Part shown: one piece after another, positions 29,410 to 44,000 of the stretch
Layout: each line of letters opens with the position of its first letter
Position numbering within the stretch: position 1 is the stretch's first letter
Source: Oscarella lobularis
Taxonomy: Eukaryota; Porifera; Homoscleromorpha; Homosclerophorida; Oscarellidae
DNA length: 64,000 nucleotides
Direction of reading: 5' to 3'
Assembly: GCF_947507565.1 (NCBI RefSeq)
Contig: NC_089193.1
Coordinates: 1,608,325-1,672,324 of the forward strand
The notes under the pieces: generated by a model
What the model was told of the DNA's origin: nothing
The model's input: only the letters and a program-made list of their open reading frames with translations
The model's database searches: none
Position numbers and translations under genes: made by a program

Positions 29410-32400
29410 ATGTCCGTGGAATTGCGCGCAAAACGCATGTCGCTGAGTCCGTCCTTCGAACCGGACCGTCGTTCGATGTCGTTCTCGGAATCGTCGTCGA
29501 ATAGCAATCTCCTCTCCCCTACAACGGTCCTAACCCGATCGAGCGTCTCGTGCTCGTCCGTTCCATCGCCTACGCGACACTCGCAGTACTACTACGCGAA
29601 GCCGAACCGAAAACGAGACCCCAAACGCGTGCCGGATCCAAACCGGACGAGCGAACAGTTCGAAAACGTGAAGGAGTCACTCGGGTAAGAGAATAGAGCT
29701 GTAGTACAGTAGAAGCTTATAGTTCGATTTCTGTGTGCGTGAAGAAACGCAAGAGGGGGGCGGGACGTGTAGAAGATCGCTCCGTCGACGTCGTCGCGTC
29801 GACGTCGCCTTTTTTCTGGCTTGCATCCTTGACTGACTATGTAATTAGGCTCTCTCTACCTAGAATAGACTGTAGACTGTCTCGTCACCTCGAGTGGGTT
29901 TCTCCTCCTCCTCCTTGTTTTTTCTCCCTCCTCCCCGAGAACGTTTGCCACGCGAACTCTCCCTCCCCCTTCCTTTTTCCCTTGGGATTCCGTTGAAGAA
30001 CGGACGCAGGATCCGTTGCCGCGACACGTTCAATGCACTTCCTGGAATACTTTATTAATAGTTTTAGAATCCTCAGAGGTGCTCGGAGAGCGACTCGTCT
30101 TGGAATGTTGTTTGTTATTTATCTTCTAGTGCGGGTGTTCGGCTATTTCGATCTGAAATCGAGTGGCTGAAGAGTGAAGAGGACGTTTCTTCGCGAGCCG
30201 TATGTTGTACATTTATATTTTTATCTGCACACGTACAAATGCGTCATTTCCTTCGCTTAGGGTTTCCACTACGACGCCGACAAGGTAAAGAGAGCACGCC
30301 TCCCTTGATGCTTTTCCCCTCTGGAGACAACAATAGGAAATTGAATGTATGGGAGAAAATTTCTATTTGTAGACTGTGAAGCATCTGGAGCGTCTCGCAC
30401 GTGCTCTGGAAAATCACACTGATAAGGTAAAGAATGTCCTAGTGTTTATTCGATAAGGCGGTTATTGAAATATTAATTTAGGTCGAGTCTCTTCAGGATA
30501 TGTATAACCTTCAATGTAAAATGAAAGAAGGTGGTTGGCTCGATTTCCTCTGTCAAAGGATGAGGTTGTAAGAATATTTATTTTCAAAGGCGCCGACAAT
30601 TTGGCGTCCGCTTTGGGCGCCCACTCGTCTCAGGGCGCCAAAGCGCTCGCCGAAGTCAAAGCAAAGAAGAAGGAAGTGAATGACGTAAGGAAATACATAA
30701 ACTCATTGAGCGGAAGTCATTTCTATTCCTTCTTCCAGTTGATGTGTCAGATGGAGGACGGACTCGGCGAACTAATGGGCACATTTACAATTCAGATCAA
30801 AGGTTAGCCACGCTGTAGAATTAAGCATGCACATCTGACGCGCTCTTCTAGGGCTTGCTGGCTTTGCGCGATTGTGCAGCGGAGACGTGTTCATGGTTAA
30901 ATTCGCGCTCGGCTCGCAGAAGTGGAAGTCGAAATGCAAAGTGCAGAAATCCGATCAGAAATGGAGCGAAAGAGCGTTCACGTTTGCGCCCTCCAGCCCC
31001 CCTCTCGATAACCTCGTGATAAAAGTGAAAAATCCCCTAGTGGGGGGGAGAGTCCTTGTCTATTTTTTTTTATTTTCAGTTAGTGGAAATACGGACTCTT
31101 CACGGCAAGACGGAGGTCGGTTCGATTACGTGTAGCGTCAAAGCGCTCATGTCACTTCGTCCTCAAGTAGGACTTAGCTCAGATTGTTTATATTGAGTCT
31201 CACGTTTCGTTCAAGATTGTCACGCTGAAACTAAAAGGATTGTCTTCTCTTCAGTTGAAAATTGAAACGTCGTGGAAGTGAGGATATCTTGTTACGCTTG
31301 TCTTTTCGTATATGTCTTCGTTTTCTAGTCCTCTGACTGAAAACGATGTTCTTCCTTACGAACTGCCGAAAGTCGAGCTGACTTTAGGCCACGTTCAACG
31401 CTGTGACGTCGCTGTTCCCTTGACGGCGTACGTGACGAAATTTTGCTGTTTTTTTTCTTATTTTTGATATTGGTTTTCTTTAGTGCTTCTCCTCTTGAGA
31501 GTCCCAAGCAAATTCACTCGATTTTCTTTGATCGTCTCCCGTCGGATCTTGAGAGGCATCAGCCCGTCGTTCGAACGCCGTCTCTTCCCTCCGTTGGAAG
31601 TCAAGAGAGTACGGTGGAATCGGCCTACGAGGCACTGCGCAAAAGCTACGATCAATACAAAGGTACGCATCAAAAAAAAAATAGAGAGGTTCTTCTGTAA
31701 TTGATTTTCTGCCTCAGGCCAGAACGATGAATTGAAGTCGTTTGAGAAAGTTCTTAATCAGTTGGGCGAGCTTCTTCTCAAGGTTTCCTACCACAGAGAT
31801 TCCCCCACCGTATGCAGAAAATAGCGTTTTTTTCAAAGGAGGAACGGTCTCCTATTGCACGCGAACGAAGGCCATCATTGACGCTCTCGATTTCGAGTGC
31901 TCTGCACCAGTTCGACTTTCTCAATTCAGAAGACAGTGACGAAGACGAAGGTAAGAAAAGGGAAGCCGTTTTTTTTAGAATCGTGGGTCCAATCGCGAGC
32001 TGCAGACAGTGACGAGGATATTTCAACGAAGCTCAAAGTCGAAACGCGGACCTCAGTCGATTCCGGCAACGGCCAAAGCGTCTCGTCTCACCCGGCGGAC
32101 GTCGAGAACGCGCGAGGATCGAATCGAATCATAGATCAAGTACTAGAGAAACGATCTGAAGAAGAAACACGTCTCATACTCGAACGTTTTTCTTTGTAAA
32201 GGCCGTCATTCATCATCTTCGCTGCTGCAAGCACATTGTCTCGGTAGGAGGCCACTAGACGATTAGGAGCAAACAAGTCGTTTATAGTTGTTTTGTTTCT
32301 TGTTGCCTGCAGCAACTAAGCTCGTTTGGACCGCTGCGATACAAAGTACATGACGTGTAGTAATCGAAAGTAGTCGGTTGTATTGATTCGTGTCTCTGTT

Positions 32401-33750
32401 TGGACACAGGAAGCGGTTTCTCTAGAGAAGCTCGCTTTCAACGGTGACATAATCGATCAGATCCTGTCCCTGGCGCGCTCTAGATCCTTTTCCCTTGACG
32501 ACGGTACGGTGTATATAGCGAAAGGAGAGGGCTGTTTATATTTCTTCTGTTTTTAGTCTGTCCCAAATTGCGCGAACGCAAAGAGCTGCATGATTTCTGG
32601 GAGGAGACGTGTGGCAAAGAGAACGTAGATTCAATATATGAATTATTTTTTGTTTTGTCTCAATGCTGTATTTCTAGTGTTTGTGGATCGGTCTGAAAGA
32701 GTTCAGCTTGGCTCTCGAAGAACGCTTTGGAGACGGCCTGCGTATGGCGTTCGCAAGCGTGGCAAAATTAGGTACGATCCGTAGCCACGTTGTCCGTTCT
32801 ATGGGTTCTAATTCTTCATTAGTCATACCAGAAATAGTTAGTCGCATCCTGGACGTTGGCTATGATGTGGAGGATCTTGGCTTGGTCACGGTGCAGCAGT
32901 ACTTTAATCATTTTCAAGAAATAGCCAGGTACAGTAGGGCGGTTTGGTTGAAATAGAAATAGAAAGATAAGTGCTCACGTTAGACGTGGCCTTCAGTTTT
33001 ACGTTAATACCGTGGGAAAGGAGATTTCCATTGTCGAAGGATTGAAAACGTCGCAGAAGGACGTTCATAAGAGCGCTGTGAGTTTAACTAAGGGGTGTCT
33101 CCTGGAGGCAAATCATGTGGGGGTCGTCTAGTTGCTGAAAATCAATGAAATCAACTATAGTACTTTGGTGCTTGGGTCGGCTTGCATGCTGCTTGTTACT
33201 GGCGACTCTCAAGCAAAGACGGCTTTGAGTAATGACTCTGAAGTATATGGGGGAGTCTCTATTAACTTGTATTCTTTAGCTGGATACATTGAAAGACTTT
33301 CAAAGTATCCTCAGCACAGAGATAGAGTGAGTCTATCAGTTTCTTTCTGTTTGTATCTCTACTGATGTCTGGTTGAAGGCTCTGAAAGTTTTCTTGGAGG
33401 CAATCGAAGATACGGATCAACAGATTAGGGAGGGCGCATGCATGGCGCTAGGAATTATGAAAGTACCACTCCACAGACTCTGTACGATGTCACAATTAAA
33501 ACATTGCATTTGCAGGCCTTTGAAGCGGTAGATGAGCTCACCTTTCTGGCAAAATGCGACTTTGTGACGGTGAAGGAAGCGGCATACAATGCCCTGATGG
33601 CCTGTGGTAAGTAACCCAGCGGAATTTGTGCTTTTGCTTTAGATTTTTCATCCAGGTGATGCTGGTCGCCATGCTTTTTCTCATAGTTTACCGACAACGT
33701 TTTATGATTTGGGACCAGTTCATACTTTAGTGCCTCAAATGGTTCTTTAG
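29410..33750 (+). CDS. RIPOR/FAM65 family Rho-binding regulator
   Basis: RIPOR proteins bind Rho GTPases and govern cell polarity and adhesion in vertebrates. Twenty-seven coding exons (first 29410-29684, last 33656-33750) keep frame and give 828 residues. After a Ser-rich start (MSVELRAKRMSLSPSF) comes a helical region (ESLGAGVRLFRSEIEWLKS; HLERLARALENH). The conserved block GLAGFARLCSGDVFMVKFAL, EIRTLHGKTEVGSITCSVKA and LKGLSSLQLKIETSW follows, then an acidic/Ser linker. The C-terminal HEAT-like region includes GDGLRMAFASVAKL, LEAIEDTDQQIREGACMALG and KEAAYNALMACGDAGRHAFS. No ATG precedes 29410 in frame. Vertebrates have three paralogues; the single gene here cannot be assigned to one. It is shorter than human RIPOR1, mainly in the linker. 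Confidence 0.88.
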
Positions 33751-34250
33751 CTTATACAGTAGGCATACACATGCAACCAATTTCTAAACTGACAACTGAC
33801 TAGGCTAGGAGATGACAGATGTAAAGCAAAATCCCTAATTAATTGTAGTCAAATCTACGACTTTCAAATTTCAATCTCTTCCCATAATTTACGGAGCTTC
33901 GTACGGGGCCTGCGTTTCCAATGCGGGACCTCGCGTTTTCGCCTTCAAATTTCGCCGCCCGACGCCGCCGTGACCGCGCTTCGATCGCGCCGCTGCGCTT
34001 CGAACGCCCTTCCGCGCGATCGATTGAACGCGCGATCGTCGGGACCCCCGCCGCGGATCCTCCTCCGCCGCCGCTTTCCGAGCCGCCGATCGCGCCGGAA
34101 TTCCAAACGCGACGTCTCGCGCGGGTTCTCTACCGGTCCGAATCGAGCAATCGCCGCCGTGAAGTCGCGTTTCGCCCCAATTCGAATCGCCTTAGAGTGC
34201 GCTATGCATATTTTCTCCGCCGCCATCTTCCTTTGTCTTTCCGTTTTTCC
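33751..34250. promoter_or_regulatory. Intergenic stretch with a CpG-dense putative promoter
   Basis: Positions 33751-33900 are AT-rich with nothing recognisable. From about 33920 to 34180 the sequence is dense in CpG (runs such as TTCGATCGCGCCGCTGCG and GAACGCGCGATCGTCGGG), unlike its flanks. It is followed by TTCTCCGCCGCCATCTTCC and then an ATG in acceptable context at 34251. This looks like the promoter and 5' UTR of a gene reading rightwards. Confidence 0.45.
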
Positions 34251-34302
34251 ATGGCTTCTTCCGCGCGAAAGCGACCTCGCTGCGAGGTTCCAGCGACTCC
34301 TG
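34251..34302 (+). CDS. Possible first exon of an unknown gene extending past the satellite
   Basis: ATG at 34251 opens MASSARKRPRCEVPATP, basic and nuclear-localisation-like. A donor (CTCCTG then GTAGAG) follows at 34303. If used, the 29.5-kb satellite would lie in the first intron, as the other minisatellite lies in the F-BAR RhoGAP intron. Without splicing, the frame continues through decayed repeat modules to a stop at 34499 (82 residues, with PDACF and TDACF repeated). No family is recognised; evidence is composition and context only. Confidence 0.3.
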
Positions 34303-34479
34303 GTAGAGTGCCCTGCCCTTGCAATACGTGTATCCCTGATGCATGTTTCCCCCCTGAGTTAAGTTTACCGCATAGTGGAATTCGCAGTATACCATTCCCT
34401 GCTTGCAGAGTACGTATCACTGATGCATGTTTTTGTGCAATTGACACTGTACCACTTCCTGCTGGCAGGGTATGTATCC
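34303..34479 (+). repeat. Decayed tandem modules leading into the satellite
   Basis: Imperfect direct repeats: CTGATGCATGTTT occurs at about 34337 and again 84 bp later. CCCTGCCCTTGCAATACGTG, CCCTGCTTGCAGAGTACGTA and TTCCTGCTGGCAGGGTATGT are three versions of one module near 34311, 34397 and 34457. The last runs directly into the first CCTTCAACAGAAAACACATT satellite unit at about 34474. The GCAGAGTACGTAT part resembles the GAGTACGTTC found in satellite units. Confidence 0.6.
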
Positions 34480-34483
34480 TTCA

Positions 34484-35060
34484 ACAGAAAACACATTGAG
34501 TACCTACAACAGAAAACACATTGAGTACCTTCAACAGAAAACACATTGAGTACTTTCAACAGAAAACACATTGAGTACCTACAACACAAAACACATTGAG
34601 TACCTAAAACAGAAAACATATTGAGTACCTACAACAGAAAACACATTGAGTACCTACAACAGAAAACACATTGAGTACCTACAACAGAAAACATATTGAG
34701 TAACTTCAACAGAAAACACATTCAGTACCTTCAACAGAAAACACATTGGGTACCTAAAACAGAAAACATATTGAGTACCTACAACAGAAAACACATTGAG
34801 TACCTACAACAGAAAACATATTGAGTACCTAAAACAGAAAACATATTGAGTGCCTACAACAGAAAACACATTGAGTACCTTCAACAGAAAACACATTGAG
34901 TACCTACAACAGAAAACACATTCAGTACCTTCAACAGAAAACACATTCAGTACCTTCAACAGAAAACACATTGAGTACCTTCAACAGAAAACACATTGAG
35001 TACCTACAACAGAAAACACATTCAGTACCTTCAACAGAAAACGTATTGAGTACCTACAAC
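34484..35060 (+). repeat. ACACATT-type satellite subfamily at the array edge
   Basis: Units at the left edge mostly read AAAACACATTGAGTACCT with CCTACAAC or CCTTCAAC, and lack the ACGTAA and AGAAAAC-inserted forms that dominate further right. Patches of this type return deep in the array near 38640-38840, 51760-51960, 52015-52210, 55165-55370, 59925-60120, 60180-60380 and 63360-63560. Each patch is introduced by CAGTACCTTCTAACAG and CACATTCACTTCC. Confidence 0.8.
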
Positions 35061-38000
35061 AGAAAACATATTGAGTACCTTCAACAGAAAACATATTGAG
35101 TACGTTCAACAGAAAACATAATGAGTACCTTCAACAGAAAACATATTGAGTACGTTCAACAGAAAACATAATGAGTACCTTCAACAGAAAACATATTGAG
35201 TACCTTCAACAGAAAACGTAATGAGTACCTTCAACAGAAAACATATTGAGTACCTTCAACAGAAAACAGAAAACATATTGAGTACCTACAACAGAAAACA
35301 GAAAACATATTGAGTACGTTCAACAGAAAACATAATGAGTACCTTCAACAGAAAACATTGAGTACCTTCAACAGAAAACGTAATGAGTACCTTCAACAGA
35401 AAACAGAAAACATGTTGAGTACGTTTAACAGAAAACATAATGAGTACCTTCAACAGAAAACATATTGAGTACCTTCAACAGAAAACATATTGAGTACCTT
35501 CAACAGAAAACAGAAAACATATTGAATACGTTCAACAGAAAACATATTGAATACCTTCAACAGAAAACAAAATGAGTACCTTCAACAGAAAACGTAATGA
35601 GTACCTTCAACAGAAAACATAATGAGTACCTTCAACAGAAAACGTATTGAGTACCTACAACAGAAAACAGAAAACATATTGAGTACGTTCGACAGAAAAC
35701 ATATTGAATACGTTCAACAGAAAACATATTGAGTACCTTCAACAGAAAACGTAATGAGTACCTTCAACAGAAAACGTATTGAGTACCTACAACAGAAAAC
35801 AGAAAACATATTGAGTACGTTCAACAGAAAACATATTGAATACGTTCAACAGAAAACAGATTGAGTACCTTCAACAGAAAACATAATGAGTACCTTCAAC
35901 AGAAAACATATTGAGTACCTTCAACAGAAAACAGAAAACATATTGAGTACAGTACCTTCAACAGAAAAATATTGAGTACCTTCAACAGAAAACATTTTGA
36001 GTACCTTCAACAGAAAACATATTGAGTACGTTCAACAGAAAACATAATGAGTACCTTCAACAGAAAACATATTGAGTACCTTCAACAGAAAACGTAATGA
36101 GTACCTTCAACAGAAAACGTATTGAGTACCTACAACAGAAAACAGAAAACATATTGAGTACGTTCAACAGAAAACATATTGAATACGTTCAACAGAAAAC
36201 ATATTGAGTACCTTCAACAGAAAACGTAATGAGTACCTTCAACAGAAAACGTATTGAGTACCTACAACAGAAAACAGAAAACATATTGAGTACGTTCAAC
36301 AGAAAACATATTGAATACGTTCAACAGAAAACATAATGAGTACCTTCAACAGAAAACATAATGAGTAACTTCAACAGAAAACATATTGAGTACGTTCAAC
36401 AGAAAACAGAAAACAGATTGAGTACAGTACCTTCAATAGAAAAATATTGAGTACCTTCAACAGAAAACATATTGAGTACGTTCAACAGAAAACATAATGA
36501 GTACCTTCAACAGAAAACATATTGAGTACCTTCAACAGAAAACATATTGAGTACCTTCAACAGAAAACATATTGAGTACCTTCAACAGAAAACAGAAAAC
36601 ATATTGAATACGTTTAACAGAAAACATAATGAGTTCCTTCAACAGAAAACATTGAGTACCTTCAACAGAAAACGTAATGAGTACCTTCAACAGAAAACAG
36701 AAAACATGTTGAGTACGTTTAACAGAAAACATAATGAGTACCTTCAACAGAAAACATAATGAGTACCTTCAACAGAAAACATATTGAGTACGTTCAACAG
36801 AAAACAGAAAACAGATTGAGACCTACAACAGAAAACAGAAAACATTGAGTACCTACAACAGAAAAAGAAAACAGATTGAGTACACTGTACCTACAACAGA
36901 AAACAGATTGAGTACCTTCAACAGAAAACATAATGAGTACCTTCAACAGAAAACATATTGAGTACCTTCAACAGAAAACAGAAAACATATTGAGTACAGT
37001 ACCTTCAACAGAAAAATATTGAGTACCTTCAACAGAAAACATATTGAGTACGTTCAACAGAAAACATAATGAGTACCTTCAACAGAAAACATATTGAGTA
37101 CGTTCAACAGAAAACATAATGAGTACCTTCAACAGAAAACATATTGAGTACCTTCAACAGAAAACGTAATGAGTACCTTCAACAGAAAACATATTGAGTA
37201 CCTTCAACAGAAAACAGAAAACATGTTGAGTACGTTTAACAGAAAACATAATGAGTACCTTCAACAGAAAACATAATGAGAACCTTCAACAGAAAACATA
37301 TTGAGTACCTTCAACAGAAAACGTAATGAGTACCTTCAACAGAAAACGTATTGAGTACCTACAACAGAAAACAGAAAACATATTGAGTACGTTGAACAGA
37401 AAACATATTGAATACGTTCAACAGAAAACATATTGAGTACGTTCAACAGAAAACATAATGAGTACCTTCAACAGAAAACATATTGAGTACGTTCAACAGA
37501 AAACATATTGAGTACCTTCAACAGAAAACATATTGAGTACCTTCAACAGAAAACGTAATGAGTACCTTCAACACAAAACGTATTGAGTACCTTCAACAGA
37601 AAACAGAAAACATATTGAGTACCTACAACAGAAAACAGAAAACATATTGAGTACGTTCAACAGAAAACATATTGAGTACGTTCAACAGAAAACATATTAG
37701 TACCTTCAACAGAAAACATTGAGTACCTTCAACAGAAAACGTAATGAGTACCTTCAACAGAAAACAGAAAACATGTTGAGTACGTTTAACAGAAAACATA
37801 ATGAGTACCTTCAACAGAAAACGTAATGAGTACCTTCAACAGAAAACGTATTGAGTACCTTCAACAGAAAACAGAAAACATATTGAGTACCTACAACAGA
37901 AAACAGAAAACATATTGAGTACGTTCAACAGAAAACATATTGAGTACGTTCAACAGAAAACATAATGAGTACCTTCAACAGAAAAAAATGAGTACCTTCA

Positions 38001-41000
38001 ACAGAAAACGTAATAAGTACCTTCAACAGAAAACAGAAAACATGTTGAGTACCTTTAACAGAAAACATAATGAGTACCTTCAACAGAAAACATAATGAGT
38101 ACCTTCAACAGAAAACATATTGAGTACCTTCAAGAGAAAACGTAATGAGTACCTTCAACAGAAAACGTATTGAGTACCTACAAAGGAAAACAGAAAACAT
38201 ATTGAGTACGTTCAACAGAAAACATATTGAATACGTTCAACAGAAAACATAATGAGTACCTTCAACAGAAAACATTGAGTACCTTCAACAGAAAACGTAA
38301 TAAGTACCTTCAACAGAAAACAGAAAACATGTTGAGTACGTTTAACAGAAAACATAATGAGTACCTTCAACAGAAAACATAATGAGTACCTTCAACAGAA
38401 AACATATTGAGTACCTTCAACAGAAAACGTAATGAGTACCTTCAACAGAAAACGTATTGAGTACCTACAACAGAAAACAGAAAACATATTGAGTACGTTC
38501 AACAGAAAACATATTGAATACGTTCAACAGAAAACATAATGAGTACCTTCAACAGAAAACATAATGAGTACCTTCAACAGAAAACATATTGAGTACCTTC
38601 AACAGAAAACAGAAAACATATTGAGTACAGTACCTTCTAACAGAAAACACATTCACTTCCTTCAACAGAAAACATATTGAGTACCTTCAACAGAAAACAC
38701 ATTGAGTACCTACAACAGAAAACACATTGAGTACCTACAACAGAAAACACATTCAGTACCTTCAACAGAAAACATATTGAGTACCTTCAACAGAAAACAC
38801 ATTGAGTACCTACAACAGAAAACACATTGAGTACCTTCAACAGAAAACATCATGAGTACCTTCAACAGAAAACATATTGAGTACCTTACACAGAAAACAT
38901 ATTGAGTACCTTCAACAGAAAACAGAAAACATATTGAATACGTTCAACAGAAAACATATTGAGTACGTTCAACAGAAAACAGAAAACAGATTGAGACCTA
39001 CAACAGAAAACAGAAAACATTGAGTACCTACAACAGAAAAAGAAAACAGATTGAGTACACTGTACCTACAACAGAAAACAGATTGAGTACCTTCAACAGA
39101 AAACATAATGAGTACCTTCAACAGAAAACATATTGAGTACCTTCAACAGAAAACAGAAAACATATTGAGTACAGTACCTTCAACAGAAAAATATTGAGTA
39201 CCTTCAACAGAAAACATATTGAGTACGTTCAACAGAAAACATAATGAGTACCTTCAACAGAAAACATATTGAGTACGTTCAACAGAAAACATAATGAGTA
39301 CCTTCAACAGAAAACATATTGAGTACCTTCAACAGAAAACGTAATGAGTACCTTCAACAGAAAACGTATTGAGTACCTTCAACAGAAAACAGAAAACATA
39401 TTGAGTACCTACAACAGAAAACAGAAAACATATTGAGTACGTTCAAAAGAAAACATATTGAGTACGTTCAACAGAAAACATAATGAGTACGTTCAACAGA
39501 AAACATTGAGTACCTTCAACAGAAAACGTAATGAGTACCTTCAACAGAAAACAGAAAACATGTTGAGTACGTTTAACAGAAAACATAATGAGTACCTTCA
39601 ACAGAAAACATAATGAGTACCTTCAACAGAAAACATATTGAGTACGTTCAACAGAAAACAGAAAACAGATTGAGACCTACAACAGAAAACAGAAAACATT
39701 GAGTACCTACAACAGAAAAAGAAAACAGATTGAGTACACTGTACCTACAACAGAAAACAGATTGAGTACCTTCAACAGAAAACATATTGAGTACCTTCAA
39801 CAGAAAACAGAAAACATATTGAGTACAGTACCTTCAACAGAAAAATATTGAGTACCTTCAACAGAAAACATATTGAGTACCTTCAACAGAAAACGTAATG
39901 AGTACCTTCAACAGAAAACGTATTGAGTACCTACAACAGAAAACAGAAAACATATTGAGTACGTTCAACAGAAAACATATTGAATACGTTCAACAGAAAA
40001 CATAATGAGTACCTTCAACAGAAAACATTGAGTACCTTCAACAGAAAACGTAATGAGTACCTTCAACAGAAAACAGAAAACATGTTGAGTACGTTTAACA
40101 GAAAACATAATGAGTACCTTCAACAGAAAACATCATGAGTACCTTCAACAGAAAACATATTGAGTACCTTACACAGAAAACATATTGAGTACCTTCAACA
40201 GAAAACAGAAAACATATTGAATACGTTCAACAGAAAACATAGTGAATACCTTCAACAGAAAACAAAATGAGTACCTTCAACAGAAAACATATTGAGTACC
40301 TTCAACAGAAAACGTAATGAGTACCTTCAACAGAAAACATAATGAGTACCTTGAACAGAAAACGTATTTAGTACCTACAACAGAAAACAGAAAACATATT
40401 GAGTACGTTCAACAGAAAACATATTGAATACGTTCAACAGAAAACATATTGAGTACCTTCAACAGAAAACGTAATGAGTACCTTCAACAGAAAACGTATT
40501 GAGTACCTACAACAGAAAACAGAAAACATATTGAGTACGTTCAACAGAAAACATATTGAATACGTTCAACAGAAAACATAATGAGTACCTTCAACAGAAA
40601 ACATAATGAGTACCTTCAACAGAAAACATATTGAGTACCTCCAACAGAAAACAGAAAACATATTGAGTACGTTTAACAGAAAACATAATGAGTACCTTCA
40701 ACAGAAAACATATTGAGTACGTTCAACAGAAAACAGAAAACAGATTGAGACCTACAATAGAAAACAGAAAACATTGAGTACTTACAACAGAAAAAGAAAA
40801 CAGATTGAGAACACTGTACCTACAACAGAAAACAGATTGAGTACCTTCAACAGAAAACATAATGAGTACCTTCAACAGAAAACATATTGAGTACCTTCAA
40901 CAGAAAACAGAAAACATATTGAGTACTGTACCTTCAACAGAAAAATATTGAGTACCTTCAACAGAAAACATATTGAGTACCTTCAACAGAAAACATATTG

Positions 41001-44000
41001 AGTACGTTCAACAGAAAACATAATGAGTACCTTCAACAGAAAACATATTGAGTACCTTCAACAGAAAACGTAATGAGTACCTTCAACAGAAAACATATTG
41101 AGTACCTTCAACAGGAAACAGAAAACATATTGAGTACCTACAACAGAAAACAGAAAACATATTGAGTACGTTCAACGGAAAACATTGAGTACGTTCAACA
41201 GAAAACATAATGAGTACCTTCAACAGAAAACATTGAGTACCTTCAACAGAAAACGTAATGAGTATCTTCAACAGAAAACAGAAAACATGTTGAGTACGTT
41301 TAACAGAAAACATAATGAGTACCTTCAACAGAAAACATAATGAGTACCTTCAACAGAAAACATATTGAGTACGTTCAACAGAAAACAGAAAACAGATTGA
41401 GACCTACAACAGAAAACAGAAAACATTGAGTACCTACAACAGAAAAAGAAAACAGATTGAGTACACTGTACCTACAACAGAAAACAGATTGAGTACCTTC
41501 AACAGAAAACATATTGAGTACCTTCAACAGAAAACAGAAAACATATTGAGTACAGTACCTTCAACAGAAAAATATTGAGTACCTTCAACAGAAAACATAT
41601 TGAGTACGTTCAACAGAAAACGTAATGAGTACCTTCAACAGAAAACGTATTGAGTACCTACAACAGAAAACAGAAAACATATTGAGTACGTTCAACAGAA
41701 AACATATTGAATACGTTCAAAAGAAAACATAATGAGTACCTTCAACAGAAAACATTGAGTACCTTCAACAGAAAACGTTAATAGTACCTTCAACAGAAAA
41801 CAGAAAACATGTTGAGTACGTTTAACAGAAAACATAATGAGTACCTTCAACAGAAAACATAATGAGTACCTTCAACAGAAAACATATTGAGTACGTTCAA
41901 CAGAAAACAGAAAACAGATTGAGACCTACAACAGAAAACAGAAAACATTGAGTACCTACAACAGAAAAAGAAAACAGATTGAGTACACTGTACCTACAAC
42001 AGAAAACAGATTGAGTACCTTCAACAGAAAACATATTGAGTACGTTCAAAAAAAACATAATGAGTACCTTCAACAGAAAACATATTGAGTACGTTCAACA
42101 GAAAACATAATGAGTACCTTCAACAGAAAACATATTGAGTACCTTCAACAGAAAACGTAATGAGTACCTTCAACAGAAAACATATTGAGTACCTTCAACA
42201 GAAAACAGAAAACATATTGAGTACCTATAACAGAAAACAGAAAACATATTGAGTACGTTCAACAGAAAACATATTGAGTACGTTCAACAGAAAACATAAT
42301 GAGTACCTTCAACAGAAAACATTGAGTACCTTCAACAGAAAACATATTGAGTACGTTCAACAGAAAACAGAAAACAGATTGAGACCTACAACAGAAAACA
42401 GAAAACATTGAGTACCTACAACAGAAAAAGAAAACAGATTGAGTACACTGTACCCTCAACAGAAAACAGATTGAGTACCTTCAACAGAAAACATAATGAG
42501 TACCTTCAACAGAAAACATATTGAGTACCTTCAACAGAAAACAGAAAACATATTGAGTACGTTCAACAGAAAACATATTGAGTACGTTCAACAGAAAACA
42601 TAATGAGTACCTTCAACAGAAAACATATTGAGTACGTTCAACAGAAAACATAATGAGTACCTTCAACAGAAAACATATTGAGTACCTTCAACAGAAAACG
42701 TAATGAGTACCTTCAACAGAAAACATATTGAGTACCTTCAACAGAAAACAGAAAACATATTGAGTACCTACAACAGAAAACAGAAAACATATTGAGTACG
42801 TTCAACAGAAAACATATTGAGTACGTTCAACAGAAAACATAATGAGTACCTTCAACAAAAAACATTGAGTACCTTCAACAGAAAACGTAATGAGTACCTT
42901 CAACAGAAAACAGAAAACATGTTAAGTACGTTTAACAGAAAACATAATGAGAACCTTCAACAGAAAACATAATGAGTACCTTCAACAGAAAACAGAAAAC
43001 ATATTGAGTACAGTACCTTCAACAGAAAAATATTGAGTACCTTCAACAGAAAACATATTGAGTACCTTACACAGAAAACGTAATGAGTACCTTCAACAGA
43101 AAACGTATTGAGTACCTACAACAGAAAACAGAAAACATATTGAGTACGTTCAACAGAAAACATATTGAATACGTTCAACAGAAAACATATTGAGTACCTT
43201 CAACAGAACACGTAATGAGTACCTTCAACAGAAAACGTATTGAGTACCTACAACAGAAAACAGAAAACATATTGAGTACATTCAACAGAAAACATATTGA
43301 ATACGTTCAACAGAAAACATAATGAGTACCTTCAACAGAAAACATTGAGTACCTTCAACAGAAAACGTAATGAGTACCTTCAACAGAAAACATATTGAGT
43401 ACGTTCAACAGAAAACAGAAAACAGATTGAGACCTACAACAGAAAACAGAAAACATTGAGTACCTACAACAGAAAAAGAAAACAGATTGAGTACACTGTA
43501 CCTACAACAGAAAACAGATTGAGTACCTTCAACAGAAAACATAATGAGTACCTTCAACAGAAAACATATTGAGTACCTTCAACAGAAAACAGAAAACATA
43601 TTGAGTACAGTACCTTCAACAGAAAAATATTGAGTACCTTCAACAGAAAACATATTGAGTACGTTCAACAGAAAACAGATTGAGTACCTTCAACAGAAAA
43701 CATATTGAGTACGTTCAACAGAAAACATAATGAGTACCTTCAACAGAAAACATATTGAGTACCTTCAACAGAAAACGTAATGAGTACCTTCAACAGAAAA
43801 CGTATTGAGTACCTTCAACAGAAAACAGAAAACATATTGAGTACCTACAACAGAAAACAGAAAACATATTGAGTACGTTCAACAGAAAACATATTGAGTA
43901 CGTTCAACAGAAAATATAATGAGTACCTTCAACAGAAAACATTGAGTACCTTCAACAGAAAACATAATGAGTACCTTCAACAGAAAACATAATGAGTACC

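Noticed and set aside
33945-34226. Arg-rich frames in the CpG-dense stretch
   Set aside because: GC-rich DNA has few stop codons; composition is explained by base content alone.
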